DNA of 64,000 nucleotides from Roseovarius sp. (lineage in GTDB: Bacteria; Pseudomonadota; Alphaproteobacteria; Rhodobacterales; Rhodobacteraceae). How positions within the stretch are numbered: the first letter of the stretch is position 1; each line of letters begins with the position of its first letter. Both the position numbers and the translations under genes were made by a program. Positions 48,152 through 59,700 of this stretch are shown here, in pieces. The notes below the pieces were generated by a model. It ran no database searches. It saw nothing but the letters and a program-made list of their open reading frames with translations, and was not told the DNA's origin. The stretch covers positions 181,360-245,359 of the forward strand of contig JAOSKR010000003.1 of assembly GCA_027493545.1 (NCBI GenBank), given 5' to 3'.

Positions 48152-50044
48152 TTACCCCCCCGCGTAGCCGATCGTCTGCAACGCCGCCCTGATCTCGTCG
48201 AGGATGGCGGGATCGTCGATGGTGGCGGGCATCTTGAATTCCTGCCCGTCGGCGATCTTGACCATGGTCGCGCGCAGGATCTTGCCCGAGCGCGTCTTGG
48301 GCAGGCGGTCGACCACCACGCAGAGCTTGAACGCCGCCACCGGGCCGATGCGCTCGCGCACCAGCTTGACGCATTCGGCGGTGATCTCGTCCTTGGGACG
48401 ATCGACGCCCTTGGTCAGGCAGATGAAGCCTACCGGCAACTGGCCCTTGAGCTGGTCGCCGACCCCGATCACCGCGCATTCGGCGACGTCGGGGTGTTCC
48501 GCCAGCACCTCTTCCATCGCACCGGTCGAGAGGCGATGACCGGCGACGTTGATGACGTCGTCGGTGCGCGCCATGATGTAAAGATAGCCGTCCTCGTCGA
48601 TCATGCCGGCATCGCCGGTCTCGTAATAGCCCGGGAAGGTGTCGAGATAGCTCTTGCGAAACCGTGCCTCGGCGTTCCACAGCGTCGGCAGCGTGCCCGG
48701 CGGCAGCGGCAGTTTCACCGCCACCGCGCCCAGTTGCCCCGGCCCCAGCGGCTTGCCGGTCTCGTCGAGGATGTCGATGTCGTAGCCCGGCATCGGCACA
48801 CCCGACGCGCCGATCTTGATCTTCATCGCCTCGAGGCCCATCGGGATGCCGGTGATGGTCCAGCCGGTTTCGGTCTGCCACCAGTGATCGACCACCGGAA
48901 TGCCCAGTTGCCCGGCCGCCCAGTTGATGGTGTCGGGATCGGCGCGCTCGCCCGCGAGATAAAGGATGCGCAGGCAGCCGAGGTCGTATTTCCTGACGAA
49001 CTCGCCCTTGGGATCCTCACGCTTGATGGCGCGGAACGCGGTCGGCGCAGTGAAGAAGCTGCGCACGTTGTGCTCGGAGATCACCCGCCAGAAGGTGCCG
49101 GCGTCGGGGTTGCCAACGGGCTTGCCCTCGAACACCACGGTGGTGTTGCCATGGATGAGCGGCGCGTAGCAGATATAGCTGTGGCCGACCACCCAGCCGA
49201 CATCCGATGCCGCCCAGAACACTTCGCCGGGATCGACGTTGTAGATGTTCTTCATGGTCCAGTTCAGCGCCACCAGATGCCCGCCGGTGGCGCGGATCAC
49301 GCCCTTGGGCGACCCGGTGGTGCCGGAGGTATAGAGGACATAGGCGGGGTGGTTGCCCTCGACCGGTACGCAGTCGGCGGGCTCGGCGTCCTTCTGGAAT
49401 TCGTGCCAGTCGTGGTCGCGGCCGGGTTCCAGTTCAACGCGGTGCTCGTCGCGCTGGAGGATGACGCAGAACTCGGGCTTGTGGCTGGCCTGGGCGATGG
49501 CGCCGTCATAGAGCGGCTTGTACTGCACGGTGCGGCCCGGCTCGATCCCGCAGGAGGCGGCGATGAGCGCCTTGGGCTGGGCGTCGTCGATACGCACGGC
49601 GAGTTCGCTGGCGGCGAAACCGCCGAAGACCACCGAATGGATCGCGCCCAGCCGGGCGCAGGCCAGCATCGCCTCGACCGCCTGCGGGACCATCGGCATG
49701 TAGATGATCACACGGTCGCCCTTTTCCACCCCCTGCCGCCGCAGCCCCCCGGCGAGACGCGCGACACGGGCCTGCAGTTCGGTAAAGCTGATCTTTTCCT
49801 TCCGGCCCGTCACGGGGCTGTCGTAGATGATCGCGGTGCGGTCGCCGTGGCCGGCCGCGACATGGCGGTCGACGGCGTTGTGACAGGTGTTCACCAGCCC
49901 GTCGCTGAACCATTCGTAAAGCGGTGCGTTCTCGTCGAAGAGCGCCTTCGACGGCATCCTGTCCCAGTCGATTTCGCGCGCGGCTTCCATCCAGAAGGCG
50001 TCGGGGTCGCGCTTCCAGCTCTCATAGACGTCTTTGTATCCCAT
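48152..50044 (-). CDS. prpE: Propionyl-CoA synthetase
   Basis: AMP-forming acyl-CoA synthetase of 630 residues that activates propionate. Motifs: YVLYTSGTTGSPKGVIRATG (P-loop), SDVGWVVGHSYICYAPLIHG, WWQTETGWTITGIP and RLPKTRSGKILRATM, whose lysine is the acetylation-regulated catalytic residue. The PrpE-specific N-terminus (YKDVYESWKRDPDAFWMEAA) is intact. It stands alone on the minus strand. Its upstream region holds repeated TTTGCAAA boxes (50141-50240), suggesting control by a short-chain fatty acid responsive regulator. It links branched-chain amino acid breakdown and propionate to the methylmalonyl-CoA route. Confidence 0.96.
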   Translation of the reverse strand: MGYKDVYESWKRDPDAFWMEAAREIDWDRMPSKALFDENAPLYEWFSDGLVNTCHNAVDRHVAAGHGDRTAIIYDSPVTGRKEKISFTELQARVARLAGGLRRQGVEKGDRVIIYMPMVPQAVEAMLACARLGAIHSVVFGGFAASELAVRIDDAQPKALIAASCGIEPGRTVQYKPLYDGAIAQASHKPEFCVILQRDEHRVELEPGRDHDWHEFQKDAEPADCVPVEGNHPAYVLYTSGTTGSPKGVIRATGGHLVALNWTMKNIYNVDPGEVFWAASDVGWVVGHSYICYAPLIHGNTTVVFEGKPVGNPDAGTFWRVISEHNVRSFFTAPTAFRAIKREDPKGEFVRKYDLGCLRILYLAGERADPDTINWAAGQLGIPVVDHWWQTETGWTITGIPMGLEAMKIKIGASGVPMPGYDIDILDETGKPLGPGQLGAVAVKLPLPPGTLPTLWNAEARFRKSYLDTFPGYYETGDAGMIDEDGYLYIMARTDDVINVAGHRLSTGAMEEVLAEHPDVAECAVIGVGDQLKGQLPVGFICLTKGVDRPKDEITAECVKLVRERIGPVAAFKLCVVVDRLPKTRSGKILRATMVKIADGQEFKMPATIDDPAILDEIRAALQTIGYAGG

Positions 50045-50437
50045 GATCGTCTCCTCCGGTCCTTGTCCCTTTTGTTACGGGACCGGTAACCCCGGCGGCA
50101 AGAGGGCGGTGGGCGATGAGGGACAGAATGCCACAAGAAATTTGCAGATCGGGCGCGAAACAGGCTGCAAACTTTTGCAAAGCATCTGGCCTGTCAAACT
50201 TCAGGTGATGGTCACATGCGGTTTTGCAAAGTCTGCAAACCGCAATCTGCGAATCAGGTCAGGATAGCGGATCGGTTCGCCCGCGCCGGTGTCTGCGGCG
50301 TCGGCGGGATGGCGCGCACAATGCATATTTCCGACATCCTGCAGGTCGAAATCGGCACAGACGGGCGAACGAAGATTGATAATGATCGGATCAGGGACCG
50401 GCGCGGTGCCGGCCCATTTGAGCAAGGTTCCTTTGTC
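50045..50437. other. prpE upstream region
   Basis: Contains the TTTGCAAA box cluster listed separately. The rest has an open stretch on the plus strand without convincing coding features and is otherwise promoter-like. Confidence 0.4.
50141..50240. promoter_or_regulatory. prpE: Cluster of TTTGCAAA boxes (candidate ScfR/PccR-type operator) upstream of prpE
   Basis: TTTGCAGA at 50141-50148; CTGCAAAC at 50165-50172 followed two bases later by TTTGCAAA at 50174-50181; TTTGCAAA at 50223-50230 followed by CTGCAAA at 50233-50239. The paired boxes are ten bases apart start-to-start, one helical turn. Regulators of propionate metabolism in Rhodobacteraceae (PccR, ScfR family) recognise TTTGCAAA-type repeats, so this is a likely operator pair 100-195 bases upstream of the prpE start. 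Confidence 0.65.
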
Positions 50438-50494
50438 ATGGGCGACAAGAAGCAGAAGCCGGCGAAACCCGGCGCCAAGACCGTCAAGAAATAA
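50438..50494 (+). CDS. Possible 18-residue lysine-rich peptide
   Basis: MGDKKQKPAKPGAKTVKK, preceded by AAGG and followed 17 bases later by a strong hairpin, so it looks like a small stand-alone gene. It is extremely basic and too short for family assignment. The frame is open upstream to 50216, so a longer product is possible. Confidence 0.3.
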   Translation: MGDKKQKPAKPGAKTVKK

Positions 50495-50511
50495 CCCGCA
50501 GGGATGGCAAG

Positions 50512-50544
50512 CTGCCGTGGCGGGGACTTCCTCTGCCACGGCAG
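50512..50544. terminator. Hairpin between the small peptide and rhomboid genes
   Basis: Perfect ten-base stem CTGCCGTGGC/GCCACGGCAG with a 13-base loop, in a convergent intergenic region. It probably serves as a bidirectional transcription stop, though without a clear T-run. Confidence 0.5.
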
Positions 50545-50651
50545 CACCGGTCATGGCGTTCCGCGCCTCGCCTTGCCCCGGGGCCCGGCCATCCAACGGA
50601 AGACGTCCCGATGCCGGTCAGGCGCGATGGCCCGAAACGGCGCGACAGGCC

Positions 50652-51354
50652 CTATTGGTGCCGGATCTTGGCCCGCAGCCGGCTCGGGCCGCCGGGCACC
50701 AGCAGGAACGAGACCAGAAAGCCGCAAACGAAGCCGGCGAGATCGGCCACCCACATCAGCCCGCTGCCGAAGACGAGGCCGAAGACGAGTTGCAGCGCCA
50801 GCAGCAGCCCGATGAGGGAAAAGGCACGGTATTGCGGCGCGCCGACCTCGCCCAGCCGCAGCCAAAGCAGGCAGGTAAACCCGCCGATAAGCCCGTAGAC
50901 GCCCGGAAACGCGCCGACCAGCCCCGGACCTTCGGGCAGTACCAGCGCATAGGCGAGCGCACCCAGCGCGGCAGAGGCGACAAAAAGCACCAGCACGGCC
51001 CATTGCGGCATCCGCTCGCCCACGAACTTGCCCAGCGCCAGCGTCAGCACCGCGGCAAAGATCATCTGGGTAAAGCTCGCATGAACGAACGGATAGGTGA
51101 AAAAAGCGAACGAGGTAATCGGCGCGCAGGACGCCGTTTTCCAGCATCCACGTCACCGCGCGGTTGGAAAACCCGTAGTCCCGGATCGCGACCGCCCGCC
51201 AGCCCACCGCCTCGGGCCCGCCGATCAGCCCGCGCGCACCCAGCGTGAAGGCGGCCTCGACCACCGCCATGACCGCCACCAGCGCGACCACCGTCAGGGG
51301 CAGCGGGTTGACGGGGCCGGGATTGCCCGGTCCGTATGGGGCGGGGTGGCTCAT
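50652..51354 (-). CDS. Rhomboid-like membrane protein lacking catalytic residues (frameshifted)
   Basis: Rhomboid-fold inner-membrane protein of about 234 residues in two frames (break near 51085; continuation MIFAAVLTLALGKFVGERMP). Positions where active rhomboids have GxSG read GVYG (in FPGVYGLIGGF), and the usual histidine of the last core helix is aspartate (MWVADLAGFVCGF). The serine-histidine dyad is therefore absent and the protein is predicted to be a pseudoprotease. Start ATG 51354 lies 73 bases from the divergent trpS. Function unknown; inactive rhomboids elsewhere act in membrane protein quality control. Confidence 0.75.
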
Positions 51355-51427
51355 GCCTGCTCTCCTTGACGCCATGCGCGGCCACAAGTAAGCGAGGCCG
51401 GCGACAAATTCCAGACGGAGTCTCCAA

Positions 51428-52447
51428 ATGGCCGAGGCGGCGCATACCCCCTGCGTGTTTTCCGGCATCCAGCCCTCGGGAAACCTGCATCTGGGCAATT
51501 ATCTCGGCGCGTTGAAGCGTTTCGTCGAGACGCAGGACCGCGGCATCCAGTCGATCTACTGCGTGGTCGACCTGCACGCCGTCACCGTCTGGCAGGATCC
51601 GGCCGCGCTGGCCCATGCCACGCGCGAACTCACCGCCGGGTTCATCGCCTCGGGGCTCGATCCCGAGCGCTCGATCCTCTTCAACCAGTCGCAGGTGGCC
51701 GAGCATGCGCAGATGGCCTGGGTCTTCAACTGCGTCGCGCGGATGGGCTGGATGAAGCGGATGACCCAGTTCAAGGACAAGGCCGGCAAGAACGCCGAAC
51801 AGGCGAGCCTGGGGCTTTTTGCCTACCCGGCGCTGATGGCCGCCGATATCCTCGTCTATCACGCCACCCATGTACCGGTGGGCGAGGACCAGAAGCAGCA
51901 CCTTGAACTGACGCAGGAGATCGCGCGCAAGTTCAACCACGATTACGGGGTCGAGTTCTTTCCCGTCACCGAGCCGGTGATCGAGGGGGCGGCAACACGG
52001 GTGATGTCGTTGCGCGACGGGACCAAAAAGATGTCGAAATCCGACCCCTCGGACATGAGCCGGATCAACCTCACCGACGACGCCGACACCATCGCCAGAA
52101 AAATTCGCAAGGCCAAGACCGACCCCGAGCCGCTGCCCGAGACGGTAAAGGGGCTCGAGGCACGGCCCGAGGCGCGCAACCTGGTCAACATCTACGCCGC
52201 GCTTGCGGGCGAAAGCGTCGAGGCGGTGCTGGCCGACCTGGGCGGGCGGCCGTTTTCCGAGTTCAAGCCGGCGCTGGCGGACCTGGCGGTCGAGCACCTC
52301 GCCCCGATCTCGGCCGAGATGGCGCGGCTGATGCAGGATGCGGCCGAGATCGACCGCATCCTCGCGCGGGGCGCCGAGCGCGCCCGCGCCATCGCCGCGC
52401 CGATCCTGCGCGAGACCTACCGCATCATGGGCATGGTCGGGGCCTGA
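51428..52447 (+). CDS. trpS: Tryptophanyl-tRNA synthetase
   Basis: Class I aminoacyl-tRNA synthetase charging tRNA-Trp, 339 residues, normal size. HIGH-type motif HLGN within [19 protein letters not shown], the insertion [39 protein letters not shown] for substrate recognition, and the KMSKSDPSD loop are all present. The frame is intact. It is an essential housekeeping gene, useful as an anchor for chromosomal location. Confidence 0.97.
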   Translation: MAEAAHTPCVFSGIQPSGNLHLGNYLGALKRFVETQDRGIQSIYCVVDLHAVTVWQDPAALAHATRELTAGFIASGLDPERSILFNQSQVAEHAQMAWVFNCVARMGWMKRMTQFKDKAGKNAEQASLGLFAYPALMAADILVYHATHVPVGEDQKQHLELTQEIARKFNHDYGVEFFPVTEPVIEGAATRVMSLRDGTKKMSKSDPSDMSRINLTDDADTIARKIRKAKTDPEPLPETVKGLEARPEARNLVNIYAALAGESVEAVLADLGGRPFSEFKPALADLAVEHLAPISAEMARLMQDAAEIDRILARGAERARAIAAPILRETYRIMGMVGA

Positions 52448-52512
52448 GCAGGGCGGCTGTCAGCTTGCGCAGGGCGCAGAGCATGTCGCGTTCAATCGCA
52501 AACACCCGCGCG

Positions 52513-52574
52513 CCCCGGGATTTACCCGGGGCCTCGCCCCGGCCGGCAAGAGAGGCCCCGGGTCAAGCCCGGGG
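52513..52574. repeat. Intergenic palindromic repeat, copies 4 and 5
   Basis: Two palindromes back to back: CCCCGGG-ATTTA-CCCGGGG (52513-52531) and CCCCGGG-TCAAG-CCCGGGG (52556-52574), together forming a larger inverted structure. The flank after the second (GGGTGACGGGCCTGATCTGG, CGCGACACG) resembles that of copy 1. Confidence 0.7.
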
Positions 52575-52667
52575 CGGGTGACGGGCCTGATCTGGCGCGA
52601 CACGGCCTGATCGCCTTGCCACGCCGGCCCCTTGCCGCGATAGTTCCCCAGGACAGGGAGACCCGCC

Positions 52668-53228
52668 ATGCAAAGGCTTCAGGTGCAGGGCGTGCACCAC
52701 ATCACGCTCACCGGCGCCGATCGGCAGACATCCATCGACTTCTGGGAGGGGGTGCTGGGCATGCCCTTCGTCTTCGAGCAGCCCAACCTCGACAACCCGG
52801 GCGAGGGGCATCTCTATTTCGACCCCGGCGACGGGCGGCTGATCACGGTCTTCACCGACGAGGGGCGCAAGCCGGTGCATCGCCGCACGCCCGCCGATCC
52901 GGGTTGCGTGCATCACCTGGCGTTCAATGTCAGCCGCGCCACCTTTGCCCAGGCCGAAGCGCGCCTCAAGGCGCGCGGCATTGCCCATTCCGGGCCAAAG
53001 GACCGCGGGTTCATGGATTCGATCTATTTCCGCGAGCCGCTGGGCCTCTTGATCGAGCTGGCGTGTTACCGCTTCGAGCCGCCCGCCGGCGCCACCCACG
53101 CCGAGGTGCTGGCCGAGGCCCATCGCGACCGGGTGGCGCGGGGGGATGCAGCCATCGGCGAGGTGCATCTGGCCAACGCCATCGAGACGCTGGTGCATCG
53201 TCGGATAGGGCGGGAAAACGACGGCTGA
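52668..53228 (+). CDS. VOC-family protein (glyoxalase/ring-cleaving dioxygenase fold)
   Basis: 186 residues in two vicinal-oxygen-chelate beta-alpha-beta-beta-beta modules. Putative metal ligands are His in VQGVHHITLTGAD, His in CVHHLAFNV and Glu in LGLLIELACYRF, the usual set for this fold. The reaction cannot be named: extradiol dioxygenases, glyoxalases and fosfomycin-type resistance proteins share it. ATG 52668 has a good AGGGAG site. The frame is intact. Confidence 0.8.
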   Translation: MQRLQVQGVHHITLTGADRQTSIDFWEGVLGMPFVFEQPNLDNPGEGHLYFDPGDGRLITVFTDEGRKPVHRRTPADPGCVHHLAFNVSRATFAQAEARLKARGIAHSGPKDRGFMDSIYFREPLGLLIELACYRFEPPAGATHAEVLAEAHRDRVARGDAAIGEVHLANAIETLVHRRIGRENDG

Positions 53229-53384
53229 GTTCGGCAAAGGGCGGTGCCGGTCCGGATTTTTCAGGCCGTGATCAGAGGGCATGCGCCCGCCATGGGGGCG
53301 AGCGCATACCCGGCCCGCAAGCGGGCCAGGTGAAGCCGGCAGGATGAAACGGTTCCTGGCGACAGAATGCAGCCACGCCCCGCG

Positions 53385-54461
53385 TCAGAGCTGATACCCC
53401 GGCGTCGATTGCGAGATTTCCACCTCCTCCTCGGTCATGCCCTCGGGAATGCCCTCGAAAAGCGGCGTCGTCATGTAGCGCTCGCCGGTGTCGGGCAGCA
53501 TCGCGAGGATTGTCGTGCCGGGCGCGGCGCGCTCGGCGATCTGCATGGCCACGGCAAAGGTCGCCCCGCCCGAGACCCCGGTGAGGATACCCTCGCCCGC
53601 GGCGAGCTTGCGCGCCCAATCGATGGCCACGGCGCCGGCGATGGGCATGATCTCGTCGTAATAGCCCTTGTCGATCGCCTCCTGTAGCACCAGCGGGATG
53701 AAATCGGGGGTCCAGCCCTGGATGGGGTGCGGCTCGAACGCCGGATGGCTCGCCGCCGCCTCGCCGGCCTCGTTGCGCGCTTGCGCCTGGCCGCTGTCGA
53801 CGAGGGCGGCGTTGGCGGGTTCCGACAACACGATCCTGGTCTCGGGGCGCTCCTTGCGCATCACCCGGCCGATGCCGGTCACCGTGCCCCCGGTCCCGTA
53901 GCCCGACACGATGTAGTCGAGCCGCCGGCCGGCGAAATCGTTGACGATCTCGCGCGCGGTCGTAGCCTCGTGGATGTCGGCGTTGGCCTCGGTCTCGAAC
54001 TGGTGGGCGAGAAACCAGCCGTTGGCCTCGGCCAGCTCGACCGCCTTGCGATACATTCCAAAGCCCTTTTCAGCCTTGGGCGTGAGCACCACCCCGGCCC
54101 CCAGCATCCGCATCAGCCGGCGGCGCTCGATGGAAAAGCTCTCGGCCATCGTCACCACCAGCGGATAGCCCTTCTGGGCGCAGACCATCGCCAGCCCGAT
54201 GCCGGTATTGCCGCTGGTGGCCTCGACCACGGTCTGCCCGGGCCTCAGCGCACCGGTGGCCTCGGCGCGCTCGATGATCGCCATCGCCAGCCGGTCCTTG
54301 ACCGAGGCCGCCGGGTTGAACGCCTCGGCCTTGACGAACATCTCCACCCCCTCGGGACCGAGGTTGTTGACGCGGATCGTGGGCGTGTCGCCCACGGTGT
54401 CGATGATGCTGTCGAAAATCCTGCCGCGGCCCGAGTTGCCGCGAATGCCGTCCTTTGCCAT
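53385..54461 (-). CDS. cysK: Cysteine synthase A (O-acetylserine sulfhydrylase)
   Basis: PLP enzyme of 358 residues making cysteine from O-acetylserine and sulfide. The PLP lysine is in NPAASVKDRLAMAI, the substrate loop is TSGNTGIGLA, and the phosphate-binding glycines are in GYGTGGTVTGIG. It is longer than typical CysK (about 310) because of an insertion around PANAALVDSGQAQARNEAGE and a C-terminal extension. The PLP core is complete. ATG 54461 starts the conserved MAKDGIRGNSGRGRIF, and the long upstream frame is not homologous. Confidence 0.93.
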   Translation of the reverse strand: MAKDGIRGNSGRGRIFDSIIDTVGDTPTIRVNNLGPEGVEMFVKAEAFNPAASVKDRLAMAIIERAEATGALRPGQTVVEATSGNTGIGLAMVCAQKGYPLVVTMAESFSIERRRLMRMLGAGVVLTPKAEKGFGMYRKAVELAEANGWFLAHQFETEANADIHEATTAREIVNDFAGRRLDYIVSGYGTGGTVTGIGRVMRKERPETRIVLSEPANAALVDSGQAQARNEAGEAAASHPAFEPHPIQGWTPDFIPLVLQEAIDKGYYDEIMPIAGAVAIDWARKLAAGEGILTGVSGGATFAVAMQIAERAAPGTTILAMLPDTGERYMTTPLFEGIPEGMTEEEVEISQSTPGYQL

Positions 54462-54658
54462 GATATGAATCCTTTGAGCAGTCCGATTTCTCGGCCGGAC
54501 CCTATCACGGCCGCACACCGCACGCTGCCTTTTCTGGCAGGCTGATCTGGAACATTGTTCCGTGCAGCCCTGCACACGGGAGGAGCGTTTTCCGCCAGTT
54601 GCCGGGAAAGGCGGGGTCCGGGTACTATCTTTTCCCGAACTCAGCCAGAGGAGCCACC

Positions 54659-55143
54659 ATGACCCGGACCATTCATCCGCAGACCCGCATCGGGCATGTC
54701 CACCTCAAGGTGGCCGACCTTGACCGTGCCATCGGGTTTTATTCCGGCGTGCTGGGGTTCGAGGTGCGGCAGAAATTCGGTGACCGCGCGGCGTTCCTGT
54801 CGGCGGGCGGCTATCACCACCATATCGGGCTCAACACCGGGACAGCCTCGGCGGCACGCCGCCGCCTGCGGGCCATACCGGGCTATATCACACCGCGATC
54901 CTTTATCCCGACCGGGCGCAGCTGGCGGACGCGCTGCGCCGGGTGGTCGAGGCCGGCATGCCCGTCGATGGCGCCGCCGATCACGGGGTTTCCGAGGCGG
55001 TTTATCTGACCGACCCCGACGGCAACGGGGTCGAACTCTACCGCGATCGTCCCGAGGCGGAGTGGCCCCGCGACGCGCAGGGCAACCTGGCCATGAACAA
55101 TGCCCCGCTCGACCTGCGCGCGCTGCTGGCAGAGGCGCCATAG
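54659..55143 (+). CDS. VOC-family protein, catechol-2,3-dioxygenase/CatE-like (frameshifted)
   Basis: About 161 residues. The first frame gives RIGHVHLKVADLDRAIGFYS and GYHHHIGLNT. One base is missing near 54841 (LNTWHSLGG expected), after which the second frame continues HTAILYPDRAQLADALRRV, then HGVSEAVYLTDPDGNGVELY, the CatE signature with the last metal-binding glutamate. AGAGGAG precedes ATG 54659. Probable glyoxalase-like or extradiol dioxygenase; substrate unknown. Confidence 0.78.
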
Positions 55144-55209
55144 GCACGCCTCTGGACCCTGCCGGCCGACCGGCATAACCTGCCCGCGAACACGCACAGG
55201 AGACGAGAC

Positions 55210-56076
55210 ATGCCCACCGGCACCAATATCAGGACCTATTTCGACGGCAGCTGGCACGAGGGCGATATCGCGGTGATGAAGGCCGCCGATCACGGCATGT
55301 GGCTGGGCAGCAACGTCTTCGACGGGGCGCGGTACGCGCATGGTCTGACCCCCGACCTCGACCGGCACTGTGCCCGCGTCAATGCCTCGGCCGAGGCGCT
55401 GATGGTCACCCCCACGGTTTCGGTCGAGGAGATGGTTGCCATCGTGCACGAGGGGCTCAAGGCCTATGCTCCCGATGCCGCGGTCTACATCCGTCCGATG
55501 TACTGGGCGATCGACGGCGGCATGTCGGCGATCGTGCCCAAGGAAGGCGGGCGCACGGGGTTCGCCATCTGCCTCGAGGAAATTCCGATGGCGCCGCCCG
55601 ATGCCGCCGCCACGCTGACCCGCACCCGCTTTCGCCGCCCGGTGCTGGAGGATGCGGTCGTCAACGCCAAGGCGGCATGTCTTTATCCCAACAACGCCCG
55701 CATGCTGGTGGAGGCCCGCGCCAAGGGGTTCACCAACGCGCTGGTGGCCGACGCGGTAGGCAACGTCGCCGAGACGGCGACCGCCAATGTGTTTGCGGTC
55801 AGGGATGGCGAGGTCTTCACGCCGGTGGCCAACGGCACCTTTCTCGCCGGCATCACCCGGGCACGGCACATGGCCAACCTGCGCGCCGACGGGGTCAGGG
55901 TGCACGAGACGGTGATGACGTTCGAGGATTTCCACGCCGCCGACGAGATATTCCTCTCGGGCAACCTGATGAAGGTGACGCCGGTCACCGCGTTCGACGA
56001 CACCCGTTTCCAGATCGGCCCCATGAGCCGCCGCGTGCGCGAGCTCTACTGGGACTGGGCGGCGTCGGCAGGGTGA
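55210..56076 (+). CDS. Branched-chain amino acid aminotransferase-like PLP enzyme (fold type IV)
   Basis: 288 residues. The PLP lysine lies in EDAVVNAKAACLYPNNARML, the phosphate-binding glycines/threonine in GFTNALVADAVGNVAETATA, and the N-terminus FDGSWHEGDIAVMKAADHGM matches class IV aminotransferases. In the IlvE/DAT group such length is typical, so it probably interconverts branched-chain amino acids and their keto acids, which would feed the bkd complex of this window. D-amino acid aminotransferase or aminodeoxychorismate lyase activity is less likely but not excluded. Confidence 0.85.
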   Translation: MPTGTNIRTYFDGSWHEGDIAVMKAADHGMWLGSNVFDGARYAHGLTPDLDRHCARVNASAEALMVTPTVSVEEMVAIVHEGLKAYAPDAAVYIRPMYWAIDGGMSAIVPKEGGRTGFAICLEEIPMAPPDAAATLTRTRFRRPVLEDAVVNAKAACLYPNNARMLVEARAKGFTNALVADAVGNVAETATANVFAVRDGEVFTPVANGTFLAGITRARHMANLRADGVRVHETVMTFEDFHAADEIFLSGNLMKVTPVTAFDDTRFQIGPMSRRVRELYWDWAASAG

Positions 56077-56086
56077 GGCGGGTTGA

Positions 56087-58225
<2,139 letters not shown>

Positions 58226-58610
58226 CGCCTGCCACCCGAGCCGGATGACGCCCCGCACCGGGGCTCGGCCCCGGGGCCTCGCCATCTCCGGACAAGTGGC
58301 TCCGGCTCGGGGGGCGGGGCGGGCAACGGCCTCTGTCTGACGCGGCGGGCCCAGGCTCGCGCGCTATTTCGTCGTGACCGTGATCACCTCGGAGCTGACC
58401 GGTTGATCATGGCGTCCTTGCTTGTCGTGACTTCCACGATCTGGCACACGGCGGCCCCCGCGCGGGTTTGACCCGTGCCGCGCCGGGCTTCGCTGTTTCC
58501 CCGACACGAACGATCCAAACAAATCCCCAGATATTGTCGGTCAAGTGCCGCAGTTGTGCCCACATCTATGCCGATAAGGTGCCGGGGCACGAAACGCAGA
58601 GGTATCGATC
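58226..58610. other. Intergenic region with palindromic repeat
   Basis: Contains CCCCG-CAC-CGGGG (58251-58263) and the perfect palindrome GGCCCCGGGGCC (58267-58278), a degenerate copy of the intergenic repeat, plus a GCGGGCAACGGCC flank near 58317. No gene recognised. The stretch 58500-58560 is less GC-rich and probably promotes the LysR gene. Confidence 0.5.
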
Positions 58611-59515
58611 ATGGATCGCCTGACTGAGATGGAGGCTTTCGCGACGGTGGTGGATCAGGGGGATTCACCGATGCAGCGCGCAAGATGGGCATCTCGAAAT
58701 CCGCAGTGTCCAAGCATGTCTCCTCGCTCGAGGCCCGGCTGGGTGCGCGCCTGCTCAACCGCACCACCCGCCGCGTCAGCCCGACCGAGATCGGGCTGGC
58801 CTATTACGACCGCGCGCTCAGGGTGCTCAACGACGCCGGCGAGGCCGATGCGCTGGTCAGCTCGATGCAGTCCGATCCCTCGGGGCTGCTGCGGATTTCG
58901 GTGGCTACCGATTTCGGGGTCAATCATCTCAGCCCGATCCTGGGGAAGTTCCTGGACGAATTTCCCGACATCACCGTCAACATGGTGCTCAACAACCGCT
59001 ATGTGGAGCTGATCTCGGAAGGCTTCGACATGGCGGTGCGGATCGGCGATCTGGAAGACAGCACGCTACGCGCACGCAAGCTCTCCGAGACTACCAGGCG
59101 CATGATCGCCAGCCCCGCCTACCGGCCAGGTACGGCCGCCCGACCCGGATCGACGATCTCAACGAGCACAAGCTCCTGCATTATTCCAGCCGAGGCCGGC
59201 GGGTCGGTGTGGAAGCTGACCGCGCCCTCGGGCGAAAAGCGCCAGGTCCGCACCGCCGGCGGGCTGTCGGTCAATGACGGGCAGTCCCTGCTCAACGCCG
59301 CGATCTCGGGGCTCGGCATCGCCTATCTGCCCAGCTTCCTTTATGCCCGCGCGGTGAAGGAGGGGCTGGTCGAGGACGTCATTCCCGACCTGCCGGTCGA
59401 GACCCAGGGCATCTATGCGGTCTATCCCCCGGGCCGTTTCACCCAGCCCAAGGTGCGCGCGTTCATCGACTTTCTGGTCGAGGTCTTTGCCGACAAGGGT
59501 CCGATCGACTGGTGA
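58611..59515 (+). CDS. LysR-family transcriptional regulator (frameshifted, with a garbled 20-codon patch)
   Basis: About 301 residues. The start MDRLTEMEAFATVVDQG is in one frame; a G is missing in the G5 run near 58661, and the second frame continues KMGISKSAVSKHVSSLEARL (recognition helix) and the effector domain to 59515. Between about 59120 and 59182 a deletion and an insertion cancel out: the third frame reads ARYGRPTRIDDLNEHKLLHY, the expected family sequence, while the open frame there is nonsense. The surrounding effector domain is normal. The target is unknown; it lies upstream of a flavin reductase and downstream of the FadH-like gene. Confidence 0.8.
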
Positions 59516-59700
59516 GAGTGTGCCGTTTGCCGCGCTCGGGCAGACCCGGCACGATACCCCCGGCAGGTCGTTTGCCGGGTTTCGCGCGTTTGCCACCCTT
59601 GGGATGAGGTTGCACAGGTTTTGTGCGGCGGTTGCGGTTGCCTTGCGTTGCGAAACCGGCCAAATCCCGTGGCAAGTGACCCCAACGAAAGGACTCCCGC

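Noticed and set aside
48125..50089. Plus-strand frame of about 650 codons opposite prpE
   Set aside because: prpE on the minus strand is complete with all acyl-CoA synthetase motifs; the plus-strand frame has none.
58384..58590. Minus-strand 68-codon frame beginning MPRHLIGIDVGTT
   Set aside because: It resembles a kinase-type start only by chance; the remainder is Arg/Ala-rich with no further motif, and it overlaps the LysR promoter region.
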